The notes under the pieces were generated by a model that did not search any database, had not been told where the DNA came from, and was given only the letters and a program-made list of their open reading frames with translations. Below, piece by piece: positions 1 through 5,328 of a stretch of 5,328 bases of DNA; the stretch's first letter is position 1, and every line of letters starts with the position of its first letter. The DNA is from Actinomycetota bacterium. Its GTDB lineage: Bacteria > Actinomycetota > Thermoleophilia > UBA2241. Where the stretch lies: assembly GCA_012719015.1 (NCBI GenBank), contig JAAYBE010000157.1, positions 1 through 5,328 of the forward strand, given 5' to 3'. The position numbers were made by a program, and so were the translations under genes.

Positions 1-565
1 CGAGCTCGGCGAGCCGCGGCGTGAGCACGGCGCGCAGGAGCGTGACGTAGCCGTCCAGCGCCGGCTGCTCGATCCTGAGCTCCGGGCTGGCGGAGAACAC
101 GCTCGCCGCGTAGGGCAACCGGCCGTAGCGGTCCCGTGCGGCGACGGTGTGCTCGTCCCAGCAGGCCAGCAGCGCGAACGCCGACGCGACGAGGTCGCAG
201 CCGGCGACGAAACCGTCCGGCCGGGTCGCGGGGAAGGCGGCCACGACCGGGCAGGTCGGGCCGTCCTCCCCCCGCCCGGCGTGGGCCGCAGCCCTGCGTG
301 TGAACGCGTCGGCCGGCAGCGGCCGGGCGGCGGCGAAGAGGGTCATGGCCTCATCACTGCGCGGAAGCGTAGGGACCCCCGGTACGGCGTCCGGAGCGTA
401 GGCGAGCACACTCTGCGGAGCCCGCCCCGGGTCGCGTGTGACCTCCACTCCCCGGCCCAACGGCGCGAGCAGCGTCTCGAGCACCCAGGTCGCTCGGGGC
501 ACGAAGGCGTCGGGCGCGTCCACGTAGACCGGGAGACGCTCCAGCGGTAACGTCGGCTGCGTCAT
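1..565 (-). CDS. Polysaccharide deacetylase family protein, N-terminal DUF7033-like domain (partial, 3' end outside window)
   Basis: The frame opens with ATG at 565 and stays open for 188 codons to the left edge, so the C-terminal part is missing. The start is chosen because ATG and the TGA of the upstream ATP-grasp gene share the bases ATGA, a classic translational-coupling overlap; the Shine-Dalgarno is weak (GGGAG is too far upstream). Residues about 22-36 (VPRATWVLETLLAPLG) and 123-138 (CDLVASAFALLACWDE), followed by RDRYGRLPYAAS (144-155) and a PALDGYVTLLRAVL stretch (168-181), match from memory the N-terminal accessory domain of polysaccharide deacetylase family proteins in surface-glycan loci (D-x-x-A-S-x-F-x-L-L-x-x-W-E/D-E, then GR and a Val/Leu-Asp-x-Tyr segment). 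No signal peptide or membrane segment is visible, which suggests a cytoplasmic location for this part. The catalytic NodB-type domain, expected downstream, lies outside the window, so deacetylase or amidase activity is inferred from family architecture only. Confidence 0.75.
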   Translation of the reverse strand, partial: MTQPTLPLERLPVYVDAPDAFVPRATWVLETLLAPLGRGVEVTRDPGRAPQSVLAYAPDAVPGVPTLPRSDEAMTLFAAARPLPADAFTRRAAAHAGRGEDGPTCPVVAAFPATRPDGFVAGCDLVASAFALLACWDEHTVAARDRYGRLPYAASVFSASPELRIEQPALDGYVTLLRAVLTPRLAEL

Positions 566-1809
566 GCGTCCGAAGAGGCTCCCGGCGCTTGCGCGTCCTT
601 CCGCGTCCGTGCAGCTCCGGGGGGCCTGACCAGGCTGCGCAGCTGGCGATACGTGACAAGGAGGCCGGGAAGAGGGTCGGCCAAGTCGTAGAGGCCGTCG
701 CGCCGCACGTTGCGGTAGGAGGCCGCCCAGGGGAGGAGCGCGCGCTCGCCCCTGCGCCACTCGCGGAACGCGTCACGGGCGTCGGTGAGGAGGATGACCC
801 ACCTGCCGCCCTCCGTCTGACGCGGCGCGATGAAGGGCCGCCCGACGGCGTCGGAATAGGCGGCGAAGGACAGGTCGACCCCGGAGTCGGCGCCCAGGGC
901 GTGCCACATCCAGTGGCGCCCGTTGATCTCCATCAGCTTGTAGCGGCCATCCCGGACGTCGCGCTTGAACTCCACCTGGCTCACGCCGTGGTATCCGAGC
1001 TCCTGGAGCAGACGGATGCCGGCGTCGGCGAGCTCCGGCACCCAGCGGCTGACCGCCATGCGGCAGTGGCCGAACAGGGGCGGGTGCTGGCGCAGCTTGT
1101 GACCCGTGAACACGGCGAGCGGGCGCGATCCCTCGTCCAGGTACGATCCCAACGTGTAGAGCTCCTCGTCTCCGCCCGGGACGATCTCCTGCATCATCAG
1201 GGTCCCGCAGTCGTCCACCTGGTCGTAAACGCGGTCGAGCTCGTCGCGCGTGTCGACGGTCAGGACGTGGCGCCGGAAGCGGAGCTTGAAAGCCAGGGAC
1301 TCGACCGGCTTGAGAATGGCGGGCAGGCCGATCTCGCGGACTCCGCGCTCCAGGTCCGCGGCGGAATCGACGAACACGGTCCTGGGCGTGTCGACGCCAC
1401 AGCGCCAGGCGCTCTCGATCTGCTGTCGCTTGTCGTACACCCTCCGCATGGCCTCCCAGCGCGAGAACGGGATGATGAACCACGGCTCGAGACGTTCCGC
1501 GTGGCGGGAGATGGGCCAGATGTACTCGTCGTGCGTGGGGAACAGCACGCCGCGCAGAGGGAGTCGGCGGCCCAGATCCTCGAGGAAGGAGACGAACGCC
1601 TCCTCGTCGCTCTTCGGGTCGGGGCACACGAGGCCGGCGGCGCGGCGTGAGCTGAAGCCGACGGCGCGCGGATTGGCGTCCAGGCCCAACAGGGGTACGC
1701 CGTGACGGTCCAGATCGCGGATGATGTCCAGACCGTTCGCCCAGGAGACCTGCAGGACGACGGCGGGGTGGCGGGCCGCGGCCCTTTCGAGAAACCGCTC
1801 GAACCTCAT
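562..1809 (-). CDS. ATP-grasp carboxylate-amine ligase (second of two)
   Basis: A 415-residue cytoplasmic ATP-grasp enzyme. The family activates a carboxylate as an acyl-phosphate with ATP and joins it to an amine; the substrate here is unknown. An N-terminal Rossmann-like region (about 15-100, with VVLQVSWANGLDIIRDL and GLDANPRAVGFSS) is followed by an ATP-grasp fold: YDKRQQ (125-130), LPAILKPVES (162-171, likely ATP-binding Lys167), MMQEIVPGGDEEL (205-217, Glu208), VEFKRD (279-284) and MEINGRHWMW (293-302), where Glu294 and Asn296 are the expected metal ligands. GVDLSFAAYSDAVGRP (310-325) and a DPLPGL (378-383) tail recall uncharacterised ATP-grasp proteins of polysaccharide clusters and D-aspartate-ligase-like enzymes. 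ATG 1809 is preceded by AAAGGAC at 1820-1814, good spacing. It follows the LpxD-like gene after 111 bases and overlaps the deacetylase-family gene by 4 bases, so those two proteins are probably made together. The ATP-grasp class is secure; the reaction is not. Confidence 0.9.
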   Translation of the reverse strand: MRFERFLERAAARHPAVVLQVSWANGLDIIRDLDRHGVPLLGLDANPRAVGFSSRRAAGLVCPDPKSDEEAFVSFLEDLGRRLPLRGVLFPTHDEYIWPISRHAERLEPWFIIPFSRWEAMRRVYDKRQQIESAWRCGVDTPRTVFVDSAADLERGVREIGLPAILKPVESLAFKLRFRRHVLTVDTRDELDRVYDQVDDCGTLMMQEIVPGGDEELYTLGSYLDEGSRPLAVFTGHKLRQHPPLFGHCRMAVSRWVPELADAGIRLLQELGYHGVSQVEFKRDVRDGRYKLMEINGRHWMWHALGADSGVDLSFAAYSDAVGRPFIAPRQTEGGRWVILLTDARDAFREWRRGERALLPWAASYRNVRRDGLYDLADPLPGLLVTYRQLRSLVRPPGAARTRKDAQAPGASSDA

Positions 1810-1854
1810 GCACGTCCTTTCGCGGTAGGGCCGGGGCGGCTGATCGTCAACGCG

Positions 1855-1885
1855 ATGATACAGGCGGAAGCGGCGCGCCCGCCAA
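1855..1885 (-). promoter_or_regulatory. Weak sigma70-type promoter candidate upstream of the second ATP-grasp gene
   Basis: In the 111-base gap, reading the minus strand, TTGGCG (1885-1880) is separated by 19 bases from TATCAT (1860-1855), which lies about 45 bases upstream of ATG 1809. The -10 match is fair but the spacer is longer than the usual 17. A TTGACG at 1898-1893 has no -10 partner at normal distance. The gene may equally be read through from the LpxD-like gene. The rest of the gap holds no convincing terminator. Confidence 0.3.
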
Positions 1886-1920
1886 TCGAGCGCGTCAAAG
1901 CGGCGGCGTGGCCGGCAGGA

Positions 1921-2754
1921 TCAGCGCAGCCGGCGGGCGGGGTTGCCCGCCCAGACCTCGCCGGGGCCGACATCGGTGCGTACGCAGGAGCACATGCCGA
2001 CCACCGCGTCGTCGCCGATGCGCACCCCGTTCGCGATCACCGCCGACTGCCAGATCACGGCGCGGGCGCCGATGCGGCAACTGCCGCCGAGCTGCACGTG
2101 ACCGGTCAGCAGGGCGTCCTCGCCGACCTCGACGTTGTGGCCGACGTTGACGTGCGGGCCGACCTTGGCGCCGCGCCGCAGGACGGTGTCGCCGAGCGCT
2201 CCGCGCTGGACGGTCGCCTGCGCGGCCACATGGACGTCCGCCTCCAGCAGGACGCCGCCGAGCTGGGGGAAGCGGACGAGGCGGCCGGTGGCATCGCGCT
2301 CGTACCCCATCCCGCTGCAGCCGATCGTCACATGCTGTGCGATGGTCACACCGGGTCCGACGATCGCGTTCTTGACCCACGAGTGGTTGCGGGCCACCAT
2401 CTCGGCGAGCCCGGGATCTGCGTACACGGGCTCGCGATCGACATCGAGCTCGGTGAAGAACCGCGTGAGGACCTCGACCATCGCGAAGCGCGGCGCACGG
2501 CATACGGCCACGGCGTGGCCCGCGCGAGGCCCGTCCGGGACGGGGCCGGGACAGATCAGAAGACCGGCGCCGACCTCCGTCGCCGATGCGGCTGGAGTGC
2601 GGCGCCAGGTGACGTCCGTGGGCCCCGCGGCGCGGTCGGTGTCCACGCCGGTGAGGACGATGCGATCGAGATCGTCGCCCGGTGCCGCGAGCAGCGTCTC
2701 GAGCCGACCAGACTCCTCAAGGAACCGCGCGACGGCGGCCACGGTCGCACTCAT
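1921..2754 (-). CDS. LpxD-like left-handed beta-helix N-acyltransferase (short form)
   Basis: A 277-residue cytoplasmic acyltransferase of the hexapeptide-repeat superfamily. Residues 1-105 resemble the non-repeat N-terminal domain of LpxD (UDP-3-O-acylglucosamine N-acyltransferase). From about 127 on, isoleucine/valine-rich hexapeptide turns form the beta-helix. LpxD hallmarks are present: GCSGMGY (145-151), FPQLGGV (162-168), TVQRGALGDT (181-190) and VGHNVEVGED (204-213), with His206 at the place of the LpxD catalytic histidine. This suggests acyl transfer to an amino group of a nucleotide sugar. It differs from LpxD (about 340 residues in E. coli): fewer N-terminal coils, and an end at VWAGNPARRLR, the style of sugar acetyltransferases, without the C-terminal helical extension. 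The ATG at 2754 is preferred over a TTG at 2886 because GGAGGTGAT sits 7 bases upstream and the 44-residue extension is arginine-rich and overlaps a promoter candidate. A short-chain acyl donor, or a carrier other than ACP, is possible. True lipid A synthesis cannot be claimed without lpxA/lpxC neighbours. Confidence 0.85.
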   Translation of the reverse strand: MSATVAAVARFLEESGRLETLLAAPGDDLDRIVLTGVDTDRAAGPTDVTWRRTPAASATEVGAGLLICPGPVPDGPRAGHAVAVCRAPRFAMVEVLTRFFTELDVDREPVYADPGLAEMVARNHSWVKNAIVGPGVTIAQHVTIGCSGMGYERDATGRLVRFPQLGGVLLEADVHVAAQATVQRGALGDTVLRRGAKVGPHVNVGHNVEVGEDALLTGHVQLGGSCRIGARAVIWQSAVIANGVRIGDDAVVGMCSCVRTDVGPGEVWAGNPARRLR

Positions 2755-2760
2755 GAGCCG

Positions 2761-2770
2761 ATCACCTCCC
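2761..2770 (-). promoter_or_regulatory. Strong Shine-Dalgarno of the LpxD-like gene
   Basis: On the minus strand GGGAGGTGAT lies at 2770-2761, six bases before ATG 2754. It is nearly a perfect complement of the 16S rRNA 3' end and is the strongest ribosome binding site in the window. It fixes the start of the acyltransferase and rules out the upstream TTG start. Confidence 0.85.
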
Positions 2771-2788
2771 GTCTTCTGCGATTCCCCG

Positions 2789-2803
2789 GCCGGGATCCCC
2801 GGC
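2789..2803 (-). other. Small GC hairpin in the leader of the LpxD-like gene
   Basis: A perfect inverted repeat, GCCGGG - 3-base loop - CCCGGC, lies about 18 bases upstream of the Shine-Dalgarno. It has no following T-run, so it is not a rho-independent terminator. It could affect leader structure or be chance in GC-rich DNA. Confidence 0.35.
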
Positions 2804-2876
2804 GCCCGACTTCGTCGTCCGCACCTCTCCGCCGGGGCCCGCCGCGTGTCGCGCGCCCTCCGCCGGGTGGCCGGCG

Positions 2877-2905
2877 AGTATAGCAACCGGTGCTCGCTCC
2901 GTCCT
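2877..2905 (-). promoter_or_regulatory. Extended -10 promoter candidate for the LpxD-like gene
   Basis: On the minus strand TGCTATACT occurs, with the -10 TATACT at 2882-2877 (five of six consensus bases) and a TGn extension directly before it. With a 17-base spacer the -35 position (2905-2900) reads AGGACG, matching only the central GAC of TTGACA; an extended -10 can compensate for that. Such an AT-rich hexamer is unusual in this GC-rich window and it sits in the 181-base gap. It would give a leader of about 115 bases before ATG 2754 and a second transcription unit for the acyltransferase and the genes after it. Confidence 0.5.
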
Positions 2906-2935
2906 CCGGCCCTCGCCCCGGTGACCAGTCCCGGA

Positions 2936-3970
2936 TCATTCGTCCCAGAACACCTGGTCGTAGTACCGGATCGACCGGCGTGAGGTGCGCAGACGTGACT
3001 GGGCGCGTGCGACGGCTGTGGCGTCGAGTTCTCCCAGCGCGTGCTTGACGCCCAGGTACGGGAGGATGAAGTCCTCCTGGTAGACGAAGGTGGAGACGCG
3101 CGGATTCACCTCGATCAGGTGGTCACCGATGAACTGGATGCTGACGAACGCCTCCAGGCCCAGGGCGCGGCAGACGTGACGCGAGGCGGCGACGTGCGCA
3201 GGCCGCTCGACCGTCCGGAAGGACATCGCCAGACCCGCCCGGACGGCCTCGCGGGTCTTGGCCTGGAACAGGACCATCTCCCCGCCGGCCACGTATGCGT
3301 CGACGACCGACTCCGGGCCGCTCACGTGTTCCATGAGCAACAGGTGCGGGAACGGGCCGTGGCGCAGTGCGGCCACCGCCTGCTCCAGCGTGAGCGTGGC
3401 CAGACCGCCTCGGCGCTCGAGCAGCCTGTCGCCGCCCTCTGTGGTCACGACGTGGAACCCCCGCGACCCCTTGGAGACAGGGGGTTTGAAGCAGACCGGC
3501 GCCTGCGGATAGCCGAGCTCGTGTACGCCGGCCACGAACTCGTCGATGCTCTGCGGGACGAGGGAGCGCGGCTGGAGCACCGGCGTGTCGCACAGCGCGG
3601 CGTGCATCGCGGCCTTGTCGTTGCAGACGGCGACCGCGTCGGGGCCGGCGACGAGGGCGCGTGCTCCGAGGTCGGCGAACGTGCCTCGGGCGCGCGCCAC
3701 CGCCTCCACCTCGTCGGAGGACTGCACGAGGACGACGTCCGGTCGTTCGCGCCGCACGATCTCGAGGAGCGCGGGCACGTAGGCCGGCGACCCACCCGGA
3801 GGTACGACCTCGAAGCCGTCGCAGAGGAAGCGTCCCACCGCCTCGGCCCGCATGTCGACGCCGTGGATGGTGATCTCCCGCTCGCCGTTCGCCTTGAGCA
3901 TGCGGATGAGCGTGCTGGCGCCCGGGCAGCCTGCCGCCGTGAGCAGCAGTCTGAGCGGCGGCAGGGTCAC
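2936..3970 (-). CDS. ATP-grasp ligase with carbamoyl-phosphate-synthase-like N-terminal domain (first of two)
   Basis: A 344-residue cytoplasmic ATP-grasp enzyme, probably forming a C-N bond through an acyl-phosphate. The N-terminal pre-ATP-grasp Rossmann domain starts LRLLLTAAGCPGASTLIRML (6-25) and contains GVDMRAEAVG (37-46) and PDVVLVQSSDEVEA (77-90), the pattern of carbamoyl-phosphate synthase large-chain and PylC-like proteins. The ATP-grasp core has CNDKAAM (116-122), VCFKPPVSKGSRGF (159-172; Lys162 and a Gly/Ser loop for ATP), LMEHVSGPE (212-220), SIQF (277-280) and IEVNPRVST (286-294), with Glu287 and Asn289 as expected Mg ligands. GTG 3970 is chosen because GTGA overlaps the stop of the O-antigen ligase gene by 4 bases, with a G-rich AGGGGGG about 10 bases upstream. 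The frame is open further upstream, but that part is antisense-like shadow of the ligase coding sequence. The protein is not a full carbamoyl-phosphate synthase (one third of the length, no duplicated half). Substrates are unknown; attachment of an amino acid or other acid to a glycan precursor fits the context. Confidence 0.9.
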   Translation of the reverse strand: MTLPPLRLLLTAAGCPGASTLIRMLKANGEREITIHGVDMRAEAVGRFLCDGFEVVPPGGSPAYVPALLEIVRRERPDVVLVQSSDEVEAVARARGTFADLGARALVAGPDAVAVCNDKAAMHAALCDTPVLQPRSLVPQSIDEFVAGVHELGYPQAPVCFKPPVSKGSRGFHVVTTEGGDRLLERRGGLATLTLEQAVAALRHGPFPHLLLMEHVSGPESVVDAYVAGGEMVLFQAKTREAVRAGLAMSFRTVERPAHVAASRHVCRALGLEAFVSIQFIGDHLIEVNPRVSTFVYQEDFILPYLGVKHALGELDATAVARAQSRLRTSRRSIRYYDQVFWDE

Positions 3971-5328
3971 CGGAACCCGCCCCCCTGCGTCTCGGCTGCG
4001 GCGCCTCCCCGGACACGCTGTCCGCCCTCCGGTCCCGGCGTCCGCTCCCGCTGCGCCAGGCGTGAACGGGAGACCACCGCGAGCCCCAGTCCGTAGACGA
4101 TCCACATCGGCGCGAAGCCGACCGAGCTGCTCGGGCCCACCGATCCGATGGTCCATCCGAGGAGCGCCAACCACGTTCCGCACGCCAGGTAGCGCGTGAG
4201 CCGGTCCGGATCGTGACGGGCGACAGGCCACAGTGTCACCAGCAACGACACGAAGAACACGAGGTGCAGGGCGAAGCCGATGAGGCCGCCGTTGGCGTAC
4301 GTCTCGAGCCACCAGTTGTGGAGGTTGCCGATGCCGAGCGCGTCGAGCCCGGAGCCGATGATGCCCTCGGCCTGACCGGGGCCGGCGCCGACGAGCCAGG
4401 TGCCCCCCGCGATCTGCAGCCCTCGACCGGTGAGGCTCGAGCGGATGGCGCCCGAGCCCGTGTTCGCCTCGGCCTGACTGACCAACGCCTGCAGGCGGAA
4501 CTGGCGCAGCATCGCGTCCGGACTCTCGTTGAAGAACAACCAGCCCCCCGCCAGCATCAGCAGCACGACCACCAGGGACAGAGCGATCTTGCCGGCACGA
4601 CTGTCGAGGCGGGGGGCGAAGTGCGAGAACAGGACGACGGCGGCGAGCGACGAGACGCCCACGGCCACCAGGCTCGAGCGTGAGCCGGTGCGGACGAAGG
4701 CGGCTGCGCCGGCGACGATGAAGACCATCGTGAGCGCGATCCACCTGAGACGTCGCGTGAAGACGAACGCGCAGAGCATGAACGGCCAGCAGAGGGCGAT
4801 GTAGGTGGCGAGGTCGTTCTGGTTGTGGAAGACGCTCGTCACAGCGTACGTCTGGGAGGTGACCGCCGTGAGCAGGCGTGAGGTCGGCAGGCGGATGCCG
4901 AGGCGCGCCTCGAGGATGGTGAAGCCGACCACGAACGCGTAGCCGAGCACCATCGTGGAGCCGAACCAGACGAGGCGGCGTCGGGCGCCTCCGGCTGCGG
5001 CCGTCGCCAGCGTCACGGCGACCATGGTGACGACGACGGCGACGTAGCTGGCAGCGACCAGCTTGTCGGGTGCCCACACGAGGCCGAGCAGCAGCCAGGC
5101 GAACCACGCCGCCCCCGGAAGCAGGAGGTCCTTGGCGGCGAACGGGAGCGGGTCGCGACGCACGAGCAGATAGCAGGCGCCGACGTAGACGATGAGGAGA
5201 AGGACGACGCGGAAGAGGAACGCCTGCGGAGCGACCGGCAATGCGAACGACGGGCCGAGAAGGGCCAGCAGGGGCAAGGAGACGACGAGAGCCGTCAGGA
5301 GGCCGCCGACGGAGATGCGCGCCAGGCG
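3967..5328 (-). CDS. O-antigen ligase/polymerase-family membrane protein (Wzy_C/WaaL type; partial, 5' end outside window)
   Basis: 453 residues are visible, ending with TGA at 3969-3967. A TTG at 5277 could serve as a start, but the frame stays open for 17 more codons to the edge and encodes a hydrophobic stretch (VGGLLTALVV) joining the first membrane span, so the true start is probably beyond 5328. About a dozen hydrophobic spans are visible. Family signatures, numbered from the edge, are VFHNQNDLATYIAL (166-179), RTGSRSSL (213-220), a long non-membrane loop (about 267-344) with SLTGRG (298-303) and VGAGPGQ (313-319), and LHNWWLETYANGGLIG (336-351). The HN pair sits where O-antigen ligases have their conserved histidine, in the large periplasmic/extracellular loop. 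It would move or polymerise undecaprenyl-linked glycan in the cell membrane; ligase and polymerase cannot be told apart by sequence. The C-terminal about 33 residues are hydrophilic and Arg/Gly-rich. Translation is probably coupled to the following ATP-grasp gene. Confidence 0.9.
   Translation of the reverse strand, partial: RLARISVGGLLTALVVSLPLLALLGPSFALPVAPQAFLFRVVLLLIVYVGACYLLVRRDPLPFAAKDLLLPGAAWFAWLLLGLVWAPDKLVAASYVAVVVTMVAVTLATAAAGGARRRLVWFGSTMVLGYAFVVGFTILEARLGIRLPTSRLLTAVTSQTYAVTSVFHNQNDLATYIALCWPFMLCAFVFTRRLRWIALTMVFIVAGAAAFVRTGSRSSLVAVGVSSLAAVVLFSHFAPRLDSRAGKIALSLVVVLLMLAGGWLFFNESPDAMLRQFRLQALVSQAEANTGSGAIRSSLTGRGLQIAGGTWLVGAGPGQAEGIIGSGLDALGIGNLHNWWLETYANGGLIGFALHLVFFVSLLVTLWPVARHDPDRLTRYLACGTWLALLGWTIGSVGPSSSVGFAPMWIVYGLGLAVVSRSRLAQRERTPGPEGGQRVRGGAAAETQGGGFR

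Noticed and set aside
354..776. 140-codon minus-strand frame across the end of the second ATP-grasp gene and the start of the deacetylase-family gene
   Set aside because: It overlaps two motif-supported genes in another frame and has biased composition without a recognisable domain.
589..1650. 353-codon plus-strand open frame
   Set aside because: It lies wholly antisense to the motif-confirmed second ATP-grasp gene, with biased low-complexity composition and no family motif.
773..1813. 346-codon minus-strand frame starting at a GTG just upstream of ATG 1809
   Set aside because: It is the alternate frame of the ATP-grasp gene, Arg/Pro-rich and without motifs. The ribosome site AAAGGAC is better explained by ATG 1809.
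1810..1920. Possible rho-independent terminator after the LpxD-like gene
   Set aside because: The gap has GC-rich partial inverted repeats (around GCGCGC), but no stem longer than a few pairs and no T-run.
1702..2883. 393-codon plus-strand open frame
   Set aside because: It is antisense to the LpxD-like gene and part of the second ATP-grasp gene, has no recognisable motif, and is explained by the scarcity of stops in GC-rich DNA.
2755..2886. TTG start at 2886 for the LpxD-like protein (44 extra residues)
   Set aside because: The extension is arginine-rich, overlaps the -10 candidate and has no clear ribosome site, while ATG 2754 has a near-perfect one.
2883..2935. Possible terminator after the first ATP-grasp gene
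   Set aside because: Only a 5-bp ACCGG/CCGGT pairing with a long loop is visible and no T-run follows.
3041..4096. 351-codon plus-strand open frame
   Set aside because: It is antisense to the first ATP-grasp gene and the ligase C-terminus. Its Asp/Glu/Arg/His-rich composition is typical of a shadow frame.
3971..5107. Upstream extension of the first ATP-grasp reading frame, giving a 723-residue protein
   Set aside because: The added N-terminus is Arg/His/Pro-rich and unlike any fold. It is an out-of-frame reading of the clear O-antigen ligase coding sequence. The GTG at 3970 overlaps the ligase stop and directly precedes the Rossmann motif.

Overview
The window is GC-rich and densely coding. 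Every supported gene lies on the minus strand, so transcription runs from the right edge (5328) to the left edge (1). The content is a piece of a cell-surface polysaccharide (O-antigen, capsule or exopolysaccharide) locus. The GC-heavy third codon positions, a GTG start and 4-base gene overlaps suggest a high-GC bacterium. An actinobacterium or another high-GC phylum is possible, but the sequence does not settle which.

In transcription order the layout is as follows. (1) 5328-3967 is a multi-membrane-span O-antigen ligase/polymerase (Wzy_C/WaaL type) whose 5' end lies outside the window. (2) 3970-2936 is an ATP-grasp ligase with a carbamoyl-phosphate-synthase-like N-terminal domain; its GTG start overlaps the ligase stop. 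(3) A 181-base gap carries a good extended -10 promoter candidate, a small hairpin and a near-perfect Shine-Dalgarno. (4) 2754-1921 is an LpxD-like left-handed beta-helix N-acyltransferase, shorter than true LpxD. (5) A 111-base gap carries a weak promoter candidate. (6) 1809-562 is a second, distinct ATP-grasp carboxylate-amine ligase. (7) 565-1 is the N-terminal part of a protein resembling the accessory N-terminal domain (DUF7033 type) of polysaccharide deacetylase family proteins. Its ATG overlaps the stop of the second ATP-grasp gene and it runs off the left edge.

Read together, the genes suggest a glycan whose repeat units are polymerised or transferred by the ligase-type membrane protein and whose amino or carboxyl groups are decorated by cytoplasmic enzymes. 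Two ATP-grasp ligases would form amide (peptide-like) bonds, the LpxD-like protein would N-acylate an amino sugar, and the deacetylase-family protein may expose amines. The family assignments rest on visible motifs. The shared pathway and the exact substrates are inference. No RNA genes, CRISPR arrays, mobile elements or clear rho-independent terminators were seen.
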